Assembly: GCA_029260375.1 (NCBI GenBank)
Contig: JAJDDI010000040.1
Location: 1-56,623, forward strand
Reading direction: 5' to 3'
Source: Phycisphaerales bacterium
GTDB lineage: Bacteria > Planctomycetota > Phycisphaerae > Phycisphaerales > UBA1924
Length of the DNA stretch: 56,623 bases
The position numbers and the translations under genes are program-made. The notes under the pieces are model-generated. The model made no database searches, was not told where the DNA came from, and saw only the letters and a program-made list of their open reading frames with translations. Position 1 is the first letter of the stretch, and each line of letters opens with the position of its first letter. This document shows positions 28,369 through 36,719 of the stretch, piece after piece.

Positions 28369-28403
28369 AAAAAAGGAAAGGCCCGCCCCAGGCAGGGCGA
28401 GCC
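28369..28403 (-). terminator. Terminator of PEP-CTERM paralogue 2
   Basis: On the minus strand, GGCTCGCCCT and GGGGCGGGCC form an imperfect stem around GCCT, followed by TTTCCTTTTTT. It lies 33 bases after the stop of the gene at 28436. The rest of the 352-bp gap (28084-28435) holds no gene. Confidence 0.7.
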
Positions 28404-28435
28404 GATGAGAGAGACGGGGGGATGTGCCGGTCGCT

Positions 28436-29194
28436 TCAGGAGCGGCGACGGCGAGCGAGCATCAGCCATCCGCCCGCAAACGCGAGCAGGCCGGACGGGG
28501 CGGGGATGACGATGTTGTCGAAGGCGGAGGACCCGCCGACGTTGATGACGACGCGGTCGAACCCGTCCTCGGCGCCGGCGAACCCGGCGCTGGCAAGAGC
28601 GGACGCTGAGATCGGGGCGACGCGGTTGGCGGTGTTGTCGCCGAAGACAATCGTCGGGTCGTAGAAATCGGAGGCGACCGTGGTGAAGTCGGCGAAGTTG
28701 ACGGTGGCAACGAGCACGTCATCGCGGAAGAACTCCAGGCTGGAGCCCTCAAGGATGACGCCCTCGATATCGATCACGTCGAAACCGAACGTGTCGATGG
28801 TGCGGGAGAAATCGAGGAAGAGCTGCCCGGCGGGGCGTGAGCCCTCATCGTCGGGGTTGTCGAGGATGCCGTCACCCGAGCCGACCGCGTTTTCGGCGAT
28901 AATCAACGCCCTCCCGAGGCGGGTCTCGGTCTGCGAGATCGCCAGGTTCCCGCCGGCCCATGGGGGGCCCTCGAGGTCTGGGTCGAGCGTTCCGATGAGT
29001 GTGGTGTCAAAGGCCGCGGCGATATTGTGTGAGCGGTTCGGGTTGACTGCGCTGATGGTAAGCAGCGGCGCAAACTGGTTGGTGACGATTTCACCGTGAA
29101 CCAGCGATTCAAAGTCAAACGTGGTAAGTCCTGCGCTTGCGAGCGGCGCAGCCATAGCGATAGCCGCGAGTGCGGCGGAGCGGGTCGGCGTCAT
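28436..29194 (-). CDS. Exported PEP-CTERM protein (paralogue 2 of 2)
   Basis: 252 residues. Signal peptide MTPTRSAALAAIAMAAPLAS. Blocks match the downstream paralogue in order: FDFESLVHGEIVTNQFAP, FDTTLIGTLDPDLEGPPW, ALIIAENAVGSGDGILDNPD, FGFDVIDIEGVILEGSSLEF and GFDRVVINVGGSSAFDNIVI. The tail is IPAPSGLLAFAGGWLMLARR with more Arg. The ATG follows GGGAG. A terminator lies between the paralogues, so they are separate transcription units. Function unknown; secretion followed by sorting is predicted from the tail. Confidence 0.8.
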   Translation of the reverse strand: MTPTRSAALAAIAMAAPLASAGLTTFDFESLVHGEIVTNQFAPLLTISAVNPNRSHNIAAAFDTTLIGTLDPDLEGPPWAGGNLAISQTETRLGRALIIAENAVGSGDGILDNPDDEGSRPAGQLFLDFSRTIDTFGFDVIDIEGVILEGSSLEFFRDDVLVATVNFADFTTVASDFYDPTIVFGDNTANRVAPISASALASAGFAGAEDGFDRVVINVGGSSAFDNIVIPAPSGLLAFAGGWLMLARRRRS

Positions 29195-29371
29195 GCTTTT
29201 CTCCCATCCGGAATGTGACCAGCGGCGGGGCCTCTCCCCGACCGCCTTCCCCCGGTCCTCAGTCCGAAAATACCCCAGGACAGCGTGATGGCCACCTATT
29301 TGGCGGTTTAGAGAAAGAATCCGGGATGGGATGGGCGAGAGGCGGGGCGCCCGGGCCTCTCAATCACGATT

Positions 29372-29845
29372 TCAGGACATGTTCCGCGGGTCCTCGCCGC
29401 GCTCGATCGCTGCGATTTTCCTCGTTCGGCGTTCGTGGCGCCCTCCCTCGAACGAGCTGGCGAGCCAGATGTCCACGATCCGCTCCATGAGACGCTGCCC
29501 GAGCAGGTCGCCCGAGAGGCAGAGCACGTTGGAGTCGTTGTGGGCGCGTGAGAGGCCCGCGGTCAGCTCGTCGTGCACGACCGCGGCCCGGACGCCGTCG
29601 ATCTTGTTGGCGGCGATCGACATGCCGATCGACGTGCCGCAGATCAGGATGCCGAAATCGGCCTCACCCGCGCTGATGGCCTTGCCCACGATGTAGGCCT
29701 GGTCGGGGTAGTCGCAGGGGCCCTCGCAGACGCCGACGATCGACACGTCGTGCCCCGCGCGCTTGAGGTGCTCGCAGATGGCCTGGGCGGGGGCGTTGCC
29801 GCGGTGGTCGGCGCCGATGACGATGCGCAGCGGGCGGTCGGTCAT
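29372..29845 (-). CDS. rpiB: Ribose-5-phosphate isomerase B
   Basis: 157 residues, the usual RpiB length. It interconverts ribose 5-phosphate and ribulose 5-phosphate in the pentose phosphate pathway. Seen are IVIGADHRG at the N-terminus, the catalytic-cysteine loop GILICGTSIGMSIAANKIDGV, the base-carrying HDELTAGLSRAHNDSNVL and the C-terminal helix LMERIVDIWLASSFEGGRH. The ATG overlaps the stop of the upstream DCC-phosphatase gene as ATGA, implying coupled translation. The phosphatase-rpiB order mirrors ywlE-ywlF of Bacillus. Confidence 0.96.
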   Translation of the reverse strand: MTDRPLRIVIGADHRGNAPAQAICEHLKRAGHDVSIVGVCEGPCDYPDQAYIVGKAISAGEADFGILICGTSIGMSIAANKIDGVRAAVVHDELTAGLSRAHNDSNVLCLSGDLLGQRLMERIVDIWLASSFEGGRHERRTRKIAAIERGEDPRNMS

Positions 29846-30708
29846 GAGTCGAGCTCCTCGAGCCGCGCGCGGATGAGTTCACTCAGGCGCCGGGCGGTCT
29901 GACGATAGACGTCCATCCCCATCCCGATCGGGTCGGGCACGCCGCCCTCGGGATCGAGCGTCACGATCTTGGAATCGTTGCCGGGGGCGAGCGAGCGGGC
30001 CGCCTGGGCGTGGGCGGGGGTCATGCAGAAGACGACCTGGGCGCGATCGATCAGCTCGGGCGTCAGCGGGTTCGAGCGGTGGGCCTGCAGATCGAACCCG
30101 AGCTCACGCACCGCCTCGACCGCCTCGCTCGCGGGCGGGGACCCGAGCGAGGCGCTCACGCCCGCGCTCAGGACGCGGAAGACCGTGGCGTCGGGCTGGC
30201 GATCGGCCAGCTGCCCGCGCGCGATCGCCTCGGCCATGGGGCTGCGGCAGGTGTTGCCCGTGCAGACGAACAGGATCACCCGCTCGCGCACCGGGCTCGG
30301 GGTCTGGGACGGTGGGGGGGCGGCGGTCATCGGGCTCAGTGTATCCGTCGCGCCCGGGCTGACCGCGCACGCGGCCCGGGGGCGGTGGTCGGCAACATAC
30401 CGGTACACGCGGGCGCCGAGCTGCGAGACCACGGGCAGGCCCATCAGCAGCGCCGGCAGGAAGCCAAGGGGCGTGCGTCGCAGCGCCCGGCGGACCGCGG
30501 GGTAGCCCACGAGCACGCGCCCGTCACCGGTGCGCATGGGCATGCCCCGCATGGCCTCCTCGATGGGCACGGGGAGCTCGGACTCGGGCGTCTGGGTCAG
30601 GTCGCGCAGCTCGATGCGCCCGAGCCAGTCCAGGCGGCGGATCAGGCGCGTCGTCCGCACGCAGTAGGAGCATCGGCCGTCGTAGAAGCAGGTGTCGCGC
30701 CCGGGCAT
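29842..30708 (-). CDS. DCC thiol-disulfide domain fused to YwlE-like protein-arginine phosphatase
   Basis: 288 residues in two parts. Residues 1-125 are a DCC (DUF393) thioredoxin-like domain with D-G-x-C-x-x-C in CFYDGRCSYCVRT. After a Pro/Thr-rich linker (TAAPPPSQTPSPV), residues about 140-288 form a low-molecular-weight phosphatase: VCTGNTCRSPMAEA P-loop and general acid in PDPIG. The Thr after the nucleophilic Cys is the residue that in Bacillus YwlE selects phosphoarginine over phosphotyrosine, so an arginine-phosphatase role is plausible. The fusion looks real: no stop or start site separates the parts. It is the first gene of a pair with rpiB. The start is an ATG six bases after TACGAT. 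Confidence 0.85.
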   Translation of the reverse strand: MPGRDTCFYDGRCSYCVRTTRLIRRLDWLGRIELRDLTQTPESELPVPIEEAMRGMPMRTGDGRVLVGYPAVRRALRRTPLGFLPALLMGLPVVSQLGARVYRYVADHRPRAACAVSPGATDTLSPMTAAPPPSQTPSPVRERVILFVCTGNTCRSPMAEAIARGQLADRQPDATVFRVLSAGVSASLGSPPASEAVEAVRELGFDLQAHRSNPLTPELIDRAQVVFCMTPAHAQAARSLAPGNDSKIVTLDPEGGVPDPIGMGMDVYRQTARRLSELIRARLEELDS

Positions 30709-30714
30709 CGGGCG

Positions 30715-30720
30715 ATCGTA
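30715..30720 (-). promoter_or_regulatory. Candidate -10 box for a leaderless start (TACGAT)
   Basis: TACGAT on the minus strand, six bases before the ATG of the DCC-phosphatase fusion gene. Confidence 0.4.
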
Positions 30721-30798
30721 GAGGCGGATCGGGCCTCGGGTGCGTGCTTTGTTTGGGGATGAACCGGAGAGCGGGGCATCCGCCGGGTGGGGGCGTCG

Positions 30799-30804
30799 TA
30801 TAGT
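30799..30804 (+). promoter_or_regulatory. Candidate -10 box for the pseudopilin gene (TATAGT)
   Basis: TATAGT lies 56 bases before the ATG at 30861, which itself has an AAGGAG. So this gene, unlike its divergent neighbour, appears to have a normal 5' UTR. Confidence 0.4.
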
Positions 30805-30860
30805 CCTGCCGAGACGCCGGGGGAACAGGCCCGCACCGGGGACACGCAAGGAGCGTCCAG

Positions 30861-32072
30861 ATGACATTCGAACCCAAGTCGGGCGCCCGGGCGCCCCGGC
30901 CGTCCTCCGGCTTTACGCTGGCCGAGCTGCTGATCGTCATCTCGATCATCGCCCTGCTGATCGCGATCACGATCCCGGCCCTGGGCAGTGTCCGCACCGC
31001 GGCCCGCAAGGCCTCGACCACGCAGCTCATGTCCAGCCTCAGCCAGGCCGCCGGCTCGTTCCGCAACGACCACGACCGGGCGCCCGGGCTGTTCTCGGCC
31101 TCGGACATGGGGCACTCGGACAACGAGACCCAGGGCATGAGCGCCATGGAGAACGTCATCCTCGACCTGGCCGGCCAGGAGGCCGTCCTCGGGCGCGACG
31201 GCGAGATCTCCAACCCGTCGGCGACCAACACCAACGCGATCCTCGTCGGCCCGCGCATGACCGCGGGCAGCCAGTTCTGGGTGGACCCGACGCTCATCGG
31301 CTCGGGCTCGTCGTACTTCGATATCTCCCCCGAGTACTTCGTGGCACAGCTCAAGGGCACGCAGCAGATCCAGATGGCGATTGGCAACGTGGGGCACACG
31401 GCCGATGAGGCCGAAGACCCGCAGCTTCCCGACGTCGTGGACGCCTTCGGCCAGCCCCTGCTGGTCTGGGTGGAGGACGAGTTCGGTCCCGGGCGCATCG
31501 ATCAGAACGCCACGCCCATCGAGGACGAGCGGAAGAAGTTCGTCAACATCGACTCGGACACCGACGGCCCCGCCCGCTTCTACTGGATGGCCAACGCGAC
31601 CTTCCTGAGCGCTCCCGAGCTTGGCAAGAAGGGCGAGGACATGGCGACGCCGCCCTCAGATCCGATGATGAACTACTCAGGGAAGACCAGCATCATCGGG
31701 CTCGGGATACGGGACGAGATCATGGATGACGGGCACTTCATCGAGTCGCTGGCCGCACTGCTTGGCAACCCGGGCTTCAAGGAGCTGCAGGACTCGATGG
31801 GGATGCTCTACGACCCCGAGGACCTGATCCCGACGACCTCGCGCGGCTCGTTCATCGTCCATTCCGCGGGCGCCGACGGCATCTACCTGAGCACCAAGGA
31901 CAAGGGCCTGGCCAGCGCCACCGACGACGGCGACCACATCGCCTACGGGACGAACTTCTACGTGCCGGGCACGGCCACCGCCGACCCGGACGCCCGGTAC
32001 AAGGACGACAAGGGCGCCCCCACGAGCCTGGACGTGATCAAGGCGTTCGACGACCTGATCATGAGCGACTGA
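30861..32072 (+). CDS. Type II secretion/type IV pilus-like pseudopilin
   Basis: 403 residues. The prepilin signature is G-F-T-L-A-E-L-L-I-V-I-S-I-I-A-L-L at residues 17-33: peptidase cleavage would fall between Gly and Phe, followed by a hydrophobic helix. The remaining 350 residues are polar, with no known domain; the segments VDAFGQPLLVWVEDEFGPGR and FIVHSAGADGIYLSTKDKG look like the beta-sheet part of G-type pseudopilins (DGWGxP/GxDG-like). AAGGAG lies nine bases before the ATG. Planctomycetes carry many such single pseudopilins. ComEC follows 10 bases later, so the pair may form an operon linked to DNA uptake or secretion, by inference. Confidence 0.85.
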   Translation: MTFEPKSGARAPRPSSGFTLAELLIVISIIALLIAITIPALGSVRTAARKASTTQLMSSLSQAAGSFRNDHDRAPGLFSASDMGHSDNETQGMSAMENVILDLAGQEAVLGRDGEISNPSATNTNAILVGPRMTAGSQFWVDPTLIGSGSSYFDISPEYFVAQLKGTQQIQMAIGNVGHTADEAEDPQLPDVVDAFGQPLLVWVEDEFGPGRIDQNATPIEDERKKFVNIDSDTDGPARFYWMANATFLSAPELGKKGEDMATPPSDPMMNYSGKTSIIGLGIRDEIMDDGHFIESLAALLGNPGFKELQDSMGMLYDPEDLIPTTSRGSFIVHSAGADGIYLSTKDKGLASATDDGDHIAYGTNFYVPGTATADPDARYKDDKGAPTSLDVIKAFDDLIMSD

Positions 32073-32082
32073 GCGGATCCCG

Positions 32083-34665
32083 GTGCGAATCCGGGTCGCC
32101 GGACTTGCACGCCGCCCGTCGGGCGGTGAGCCTGTGTCGGTGGACACGCCAGGGGGGGCAAGCCAAGAGGACATCGAGCAACGCCTGGGCGCGCGCTTGC
32201 GCGCCGGGCTGTCGCTGGGCGCGTTTATCGCGGGCCTGTCGCTCGGGCTGTGCGCGCCCGAGGCGCCCGTGGGCGTGTGGTTTGCGCTCGCGCTGCTCGC
32301 GTGCGCCGTGATCGGCGTGAGCCGGGGCGCGGTCTGCAAGGCGGCGATGCTCGGCGCGGTGCTGCTGCTGGGCGCCGGCTGGATGCAGGCCAGGGTCCAC
32401 ACGCGGGCCGCCACGAGCATCACCGCGCTGGTGAGCGAGGGGGATCCGGAGCGTCTTGTCCGCGTCGAGGGCGTGGTGCGCTCGCCCATGGTCAGTTTCA
32501 GCGCCCCGTCGACGGCGCTCGACCCGCCGCGCTCCGGGCCCCGGATAGGGCGGGTGGAGATCGACGTCACGCGCGCGATCGACCAGGAGTCGTGGGTCCG
32601 GCTGAGCGGGCGGGTCCGGCTGAGCGCGCCGGGGCTGCGCGATGCGCACGTTTACGCCGGGCAGCGCGTGCGGGTGACGGGGCGCCTCACGCCGGGGGCG
32701 CCCGGTGGCGCGACGCCCTGGCAGCGGGCCTCCGGGCGGGTCAGCGGGGTTGACGCGCGGATCTTCACGCCGGACCCGCAGATGATCGAGCGGGTCGAGG
32801 CGGGGGGCATGCTGGCGCGGAGCGTTGAACGTCTTCGCGCCTTCCGGGGCGAAGTTCGGCGGAGAGGCGTGCGGGCGCTGGGCGGCGGGGACGGCGGCGA
32901 GGTCAGCGATGCGCGGTCGATGATGCTGGCGTTGCTGCTCGGACGCCGGGAGGGCCAGATTCAGCCCATCCAGGAGAGCTTCCGCAGGATCGGGGCGGCG
33001 CACCTGCTGGCGATCTCGGGGTTTCATCTCTCGGTGCTGGGGCTGCTGGCGCTCTGGTGCGTGCGCCTGTCGGGTGAGCGCGGGCGGGCGGGCTCGGCGC
33101 TGGTGGCGGGGCTGATCGCAGCGTACCTGCTGGCGCTGCCGGCGCGGATCCCGGTAGTCCGCGCGGGGGTGATGCTGCTGGCGCTGCTGGCCAGCGACGC
33201 GCTGGGGCGCAGGCACGACCGCCTGGCCCTGCTGGGGTGGGTGGCGATCGCGGTGCTGGTCTGGCGCCCGGCGGACGCCGCGGGGCTGAGCTTCATCCTG
33301 AGCTTCGGGATCACGGCGTTGCTGCTCTGGCTCACGTCGGCCCGCCACCCGTGGGTGTTCGGGCGCCCGGCGCTGCGGGGGACGCTCAGGCAGAGGCGGG
33401 GCGTGCTCGCGTCGGTGGGCGGCGCGGTCCGCGGCGCGGCGGTGCTGTGCCTGCTCTGCTGGCTGGTCGCGGCGCCCGTGATCGCGTGCCAGACCGGGCG
33501 CGTCTCGCCCATCGGGGCGGGGGCGAGCCTCCTGCTGACCCCCCTGGTCACGCTCGATCTGGGCGTCGGGTTCGTCGTTGCGTCGGTGGGCGTGGTCTGG
33601 CCCTGGTTGGGGGGCGTGCTGGGCGGCGTCGCTGAGCCCGTGGGCGGGGTCACGCTCGGTCTGGCCCGGTGGCTCGAGTCGATCCCGGGGGCGACGAGCG
33701 CGACGCCGAGCCTCTCGGCGCTGTGGAGCGCCGGCGCGACGCTGTGGGCGCTGTCGCTGATCCGCGTCTCGGCCACGCACCGCGGCTGGCGGAGCGCCCG
33801 CCTTGTCAGCGCCGGGGCGGTGCTCGCGCTCTGGCTGGCCTGGCAGCTGGGCGCCAGCGGGGCGTTGCCCGAGCCGGTTCGGGCGAGGGTTGACGCGATC
33901 GACGTCGGCGACGGCACGTGCGTGCTCGTGCGCGCCGACGGGCACGCGGTGCTGTGGGACGCGGGCTCGCTCTCGCGCCGATGGGGAACGTGGCGCGTGC
34001 GTGAGCGACTGGGGGAGCTGGGGGTCTGGCGCGTGCGGACGGCGGTCATCAGCCACCCCAACCTGGACCACTACAACGCCCTGCCCGAGCTGGCCGGGCC
34101 GCTGGGCCTTGAGCGGGTCTTCGTCGGCGACGCGACGCTCGCGCAGGCGCGGCGCGACCCGCACGGCGCGCTCGCGTTCACCATGGAGACGCTGCGTGAC
34201 CGGGGCGTGCGGATCGAGCGAGTGGGACGGGGCGACACCCTCATCCTTGGCGGGTCAACGCTGCGTGTGATCGGTGACGGCTGGGGCGACGGGTTGCTGG
34301 CGGACAACGACCGCTCGCTCGTGCTCAGGCTCGAGACCCCGACCGACGCCGGCGTCCGGCGCGCACTGCTCACCGGAGACATCCAGGGCCAGGCGATGGA
34401 GCGCCTGGAGCGCGAGGGGGCTGATGTGCGCACAAACGTGCTGGAGCTGCCCCATCACGGGTCGGTCAGCGAGGAGGCGCTGCGGTTCGTCGGGCGGACC
34501 GGGGCCCGGGTGGTCGTGCAGTCCACCGGCCCCCAGCGCGGGAGCGACCCCCGATGGAACGCGGCCCGCGAGGGGCGGGCGTGGCTCGAGACGCCCGCGC
34601 TGGGCTCGGTGTGGGTTGAGATCCGTGCCGACGGATCACTCCGCGGTGGCGGCGAGGGGCGTTAG
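32083..34665 (+). CDS. comEC: ComEC/Rec2 DNA-uptake channel
   Basis: 860 residues. Membrane channel for single-stranded DNA in natural transformation. The N-terminal part has membrane helices and an OB-like domain (VRVEGVVRSP, YAGQRVRVTGRL). The competence domain holds HLLAISGFHLSVLGLLALW, ARIPVVRAGVMLLALLASDA and further helices. The C-terminal metallo-beta-lactamase-like domain starts VDAIDVGDGTCVLVRADG and has SHPNLDHYNALPEL and LPHHGS, so the canonical HxHxDH is reduced to SHxxxDH, as is common in ComEC. The start is GTG at 32083, 10 bases after the pseudopilin stop; a later GTG cannot be excluded. It overlaps the convergent gene by 4 bp. Confidence 0.93.
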   Translation: MRIRVAGLARRPSGGEPVSVDTPGGASQEDIEQRLGARLRAGLSLGAFIAGLSLGLCAPEAPVGVWFALALLACAVIGVSRGAVCKAAMLGAVLLLGAGWMQARVHTRAATSITALVSEGDPERLVRVEGVVRSPMVSFSAPSTALDPPRSGPRIGRVEIDVTRAIDQESWVRLSGRVRLSAPGLRDAHVYAGQRVRVTGRLTPGAPGGATPWQRASGRVSGVDARIFTPDPQMIERVEAGGMLARSVERLRAFRGEVRRRGVRALGGGDGGEVSDARSMMLALLLGRREGQIQPIQESFRRIGAAHLLAISGFHLSVLGLLALWCVRLSGERGRAGSALVAGLIAAYLLALPARIPVVRAGVMLLALLASDALGRRHDRLALLGWVAIAVLVWRPADAAGLSFILSFGITALLLWLTSARHPWVFGRPALRGTLRQRRGVLASVGGAVRGAAVLCLLCWLVAAPVIACQTGRVSPIGAGASLLLTPLVTLDLGVGFVVASVGVVWPWLGGVLGGVAEPVGGVTLGLARWLESIPGATSATPSLSALWSAGATLWALSLIRVSATHRGWRSARLVSAGAVLALWLAWQLGASGALPEPVRARVDAIDVGDGTCVLVRADGHAVLWDAGSLSRRWGTWRVRERLGELGVWRVRTAVISHPNLDHYNALPELAGPLGLERVFVGDATLAQARRDPHGALAFTMETLRDRGVRIERVGRGDTLILGGSTLRVIGDGWGDGLLADNDRSLVLRLETPTDAGVRRALLTGDIQGQAMERLEREGADVRTNVLELPHHGSVSEEALRFVGRTGARVVVQSTGPQRGSDPRWNAAREGRAWLETPALGSVWVEIRADGSLRGGGEGR

Positions 34666-36641
34666 CGCTTGCCCGAGGCGAACTCGGAGGCCATCTTCTC
34701 GAGCGACTGGCGTTCGCGCTCGTTGGCGGCCCGGGCGGTGAGCGACGTCACGAACGCCGCGGCGCTGCGCCCGTTTGCGGCCCGTTTGAGCGCCTGCCCG
34801 ATCTCGTCGGCGTCGCGAACGAGCTGCGGCGAGCGGATGTTGGCGCGCATGAAGCCCAGGGCGCTGCCGTCGTCTTTGCGGGTGGCGATGAGCACCCGGG
34901 CGCTCTGCCAGGCCAGGTCGTGCAGGATGGGCTGGCCCGAGATGTCGGGAAGACGGGCGGCCAGCGCGATCACATTCTTGTGATCGCCCGTGCGCCCGAG
35001 CGCCGGGATCGCGGCGGCGATGGCATCGGGTGTGAGATCATCGGGGCGGTCGTTGAGCAGGCCCCGGGCCAATCGGGCGGCGTCCTCGTCGCGCCCAAGC
35101 AGCGTCAGCTCGCGCATCGCCCGGGCGAACCGCCCCTGGGCGAGGTGCGGGGCGATCCCCGCCGAGAGCGCGCCGACCTCGATCGGCAGCTTGTCCTCCG
35201 AGCGGAAACCCGCGGGCGAGAGCGTGATCAGCGGGTCGCCCAGCAGGGCGAGCCTCCACACGGGGCCGGAATCGACGCGGGCGGCGGCGCCCCAGGGCAG
35301 GCCCGCGAGCAGGCGGCCAGCCAGCGCGGGGGTTGGAACGAAGGCCTGGAGGTAGGGCTCCTGGACCGAGCCCAGGTAGGCGTAGGCGCCGCGCTCGAGC
35401 CAGCGCCCGCCCACCGTGTTGCGGTCGCCAGCGCGTCCCAGCGACCAGGAGTGAACGAAGTGCACGATCGCGGGTCGGGCGAGGAAGGGGGCGTCGCCCG
35501 GGGCGGCGCGTCCGGGGGTGAGGTCGAAGAAGTCCGCGTTGCCCTTGGTGTTGACCATGATCAGGCCCGCGTCCAGCGGGCGCAGCGTGCCCATCCGCCA
35601 GTCGGTGGCGCCCTGCCTCGGGGTGTCGTGGAGGACGGTCTGGATATCGCCCTTGCGGAGCGTGCCCGCCGCGGCGGTGGCGTCGAACGTGGCCCACTCC
35701 GCGGTCGCGGGGTACCCGTCGAAGAGCCAGGCGCTGGGGGTTTCCATGAACAGCGCGCACATGGCGCGGTAGACGCTGGCGGGCTCGTCGCCGGTGACCT
35801 GCCCGCACCACGCCCACCGCTCCCCCGAGCCCATCTCGCCCAGGCGCCCGAGGCGGTCGGTCAGCGCCACGAACGTGCGCGGCTGGTCGGCGGTCTTGAT
35901 CTTGATCGGCCCGTTGAGGCAGAGCGTGATCGCGTCCAGGTCGTCGCCCTTGGCATCCCAGCCCAGCCCGGAGTCGCGGGCGAAGGCCTGGATCTGGGTG
36001 GAGAGGGCCTCGCCCGCTTCGAGCGAGAGCGCGGCGCTGACCGAGCCGCGGGGCCGGTCGATGAACCGGACGGGCTGGAAGCGTCCGGCCGCGAGGGCGA
36101 GGGCCGCGGGCCAGGCGGGGTCGTCGGCGCTGGTGACGACCAGCCCCGGGGGCGTGACGCCCTGCGCCGAGCGCAGGGCGAGCGCGTCGGATTCGGCATC
36201 GGGCTTGTCGTCGCTCTGGGCGCCGGCGGCGCGGGACCACGCGGCGGCGATGGCGCCCTCACGCGTTGCCGGGGAGTCGCCCGCGTCGGCGCTGAACCGG
36301 ACGACCGATCGCGCGTCGAAGGCGCGCACGAAGCGGGCGATATCCTCGCCCGAGCGGACGGAGGCGTCGTCCCAGAGGACGGGGAAGATGGCGCCGGGTG
36401 TCCAGGCGGAGATCGCTTGGAGGTACGACGCTTCATCGCTGACGATCACGACGTCGGGGATCACGAACCGAGCCCGCTTGATGAGGGCGGCCCGAACCCC
36501 CAGGCGTTGCTCGACGGGCAGCGCCTGGATCTGCGTCAAGGCGTCCGCGAGTCCTGGGCGCTGCTCGCTCAGGGGGGGCTGGGCCAGCGACGCGCCGCCG
36601 GCGAGGGCGGGCAGGAGCAGCAGATTGAGCATGGAGCGCAT
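34662..36641 (-). CDS. Exported protein with possible caspase-like domain
   Basis: 659 residues. Signal peptide MRSMLNLLLLPALAGGASLA. The region around residues 370-500 runs: TVLHDTPRQG, LIMVNTKGNADFFDL, PAIVHFVHSWS, GRWLERGAYAYLGSVQEPYL, then LALLGDPLITLSP. The pattern of a histidine after a strand, 'ERGA-x-x-x-x-GSVxEPYL' and a closing GDPL recalls TIGR03790-type and gingipain/caspase-fold proteins. An obvious Cys nucleophile is missing, so it may be inactive or only structurally related. The C-terminal 150 residues are helical and TPR-like. Start chosen by the signal peptide; a TAGAGT box lies eight bases upstream. Convergent with comEC. Confidence 0.55.
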   Translation of the reverse strand: MRSMLNLLLLPALAGGASLAQPPLSEQRPGLADALTQIQALPVEQRLGVRAALIKRARFVIPDVVIVSDEASYLQAISAWTPGAIFPVLWDDASVRSGEDIARFVRAFDARSVVRFSADAGDSPATREGAIAAAWSRAAGAQSDDKPDAESDALALRSAQGVTPPGLVVTSADDPAWPAALALAAGRFQPVRFIDRPRGSVSAALSLEAGEALSTQIQAFARDSGLGWDAKGDDLDAITLCLNGPIKIKTADQPRTFVALTDRLGRLGEMGSGERWAWCGQVTGDEPASVYRAMCALFMETPSAWLFDGYPATAEWATFDATAAAGTLRKGDIQTVLHDTPRQGATDWRMGTLRPLDAGLIMVNTKGNADFFDLTPGRAAPGDAPFLARPAIVHFVHSWSLGRAGDRNTVGGRWLERGAYAYLGSVQEPYLQAFVPTPALAGRLLAGLPWGAAARVDSGPVWRLALLGDPLITLSPAGFRSEDKLPIEVGALSAGIAPHLAQGRFARAMRELTLLGRDEDAARLARGLLNDRPDDLTPDAIAAAIPALGRTGDHKNVIALAARLPDISGQPILHDLAWQSARVLIATRKDDGSALGFMRANIRSPQLVRDADEIGQALKRAANGRSAAAFVTSLTARAANERERQSLEKMASEFASGKR

Positions 36642-36649
36642 GGTCCCGC

Positions 36650-36655
36650 ACTCTA
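36650..36655 (-). promoter_or_regulatory. Candidate -10 box (TAGAGT)
   Basis: TAGAGT on the minus strand, eight bases before the ATG at 36641 of the caspase-like exported protein. Confidence 0.35.
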
Positions 36656-36705
36656 CCGGGCGGGGAGCGCAAGGGTTCGCGCGCATCGTCAGGGCGCCCC
36701 CCGGC

Positions 36706-36711
36706 TAGACT
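36706..36711 (+). promoter_or_regulatory. Candidate -10 box for leaderless trpE (TAGACT)
   Basis: TAGACT, eight bases (CGCCCCCG), then the ATG at 36720. It nearly duplicates the start region of the DciA-like gene. Confidence 0.45.
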
Positions 36712-36719
36712 CGCCCCCG

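Noticed and set aside
28242..28469. Minus-strand 75-codon frame between the PEP-CTERM genes
   Set aside because: It overlaps the terminator and the end of paralogue 2, has no start signal and no recognisable features.
30861..32072. Possible operon of pseudopilins or a type II secretion cluster
   Set aside because: Only one pseudopilin is present and the neighbours are comEC and unrelated genes, so a secretion system is not supported.
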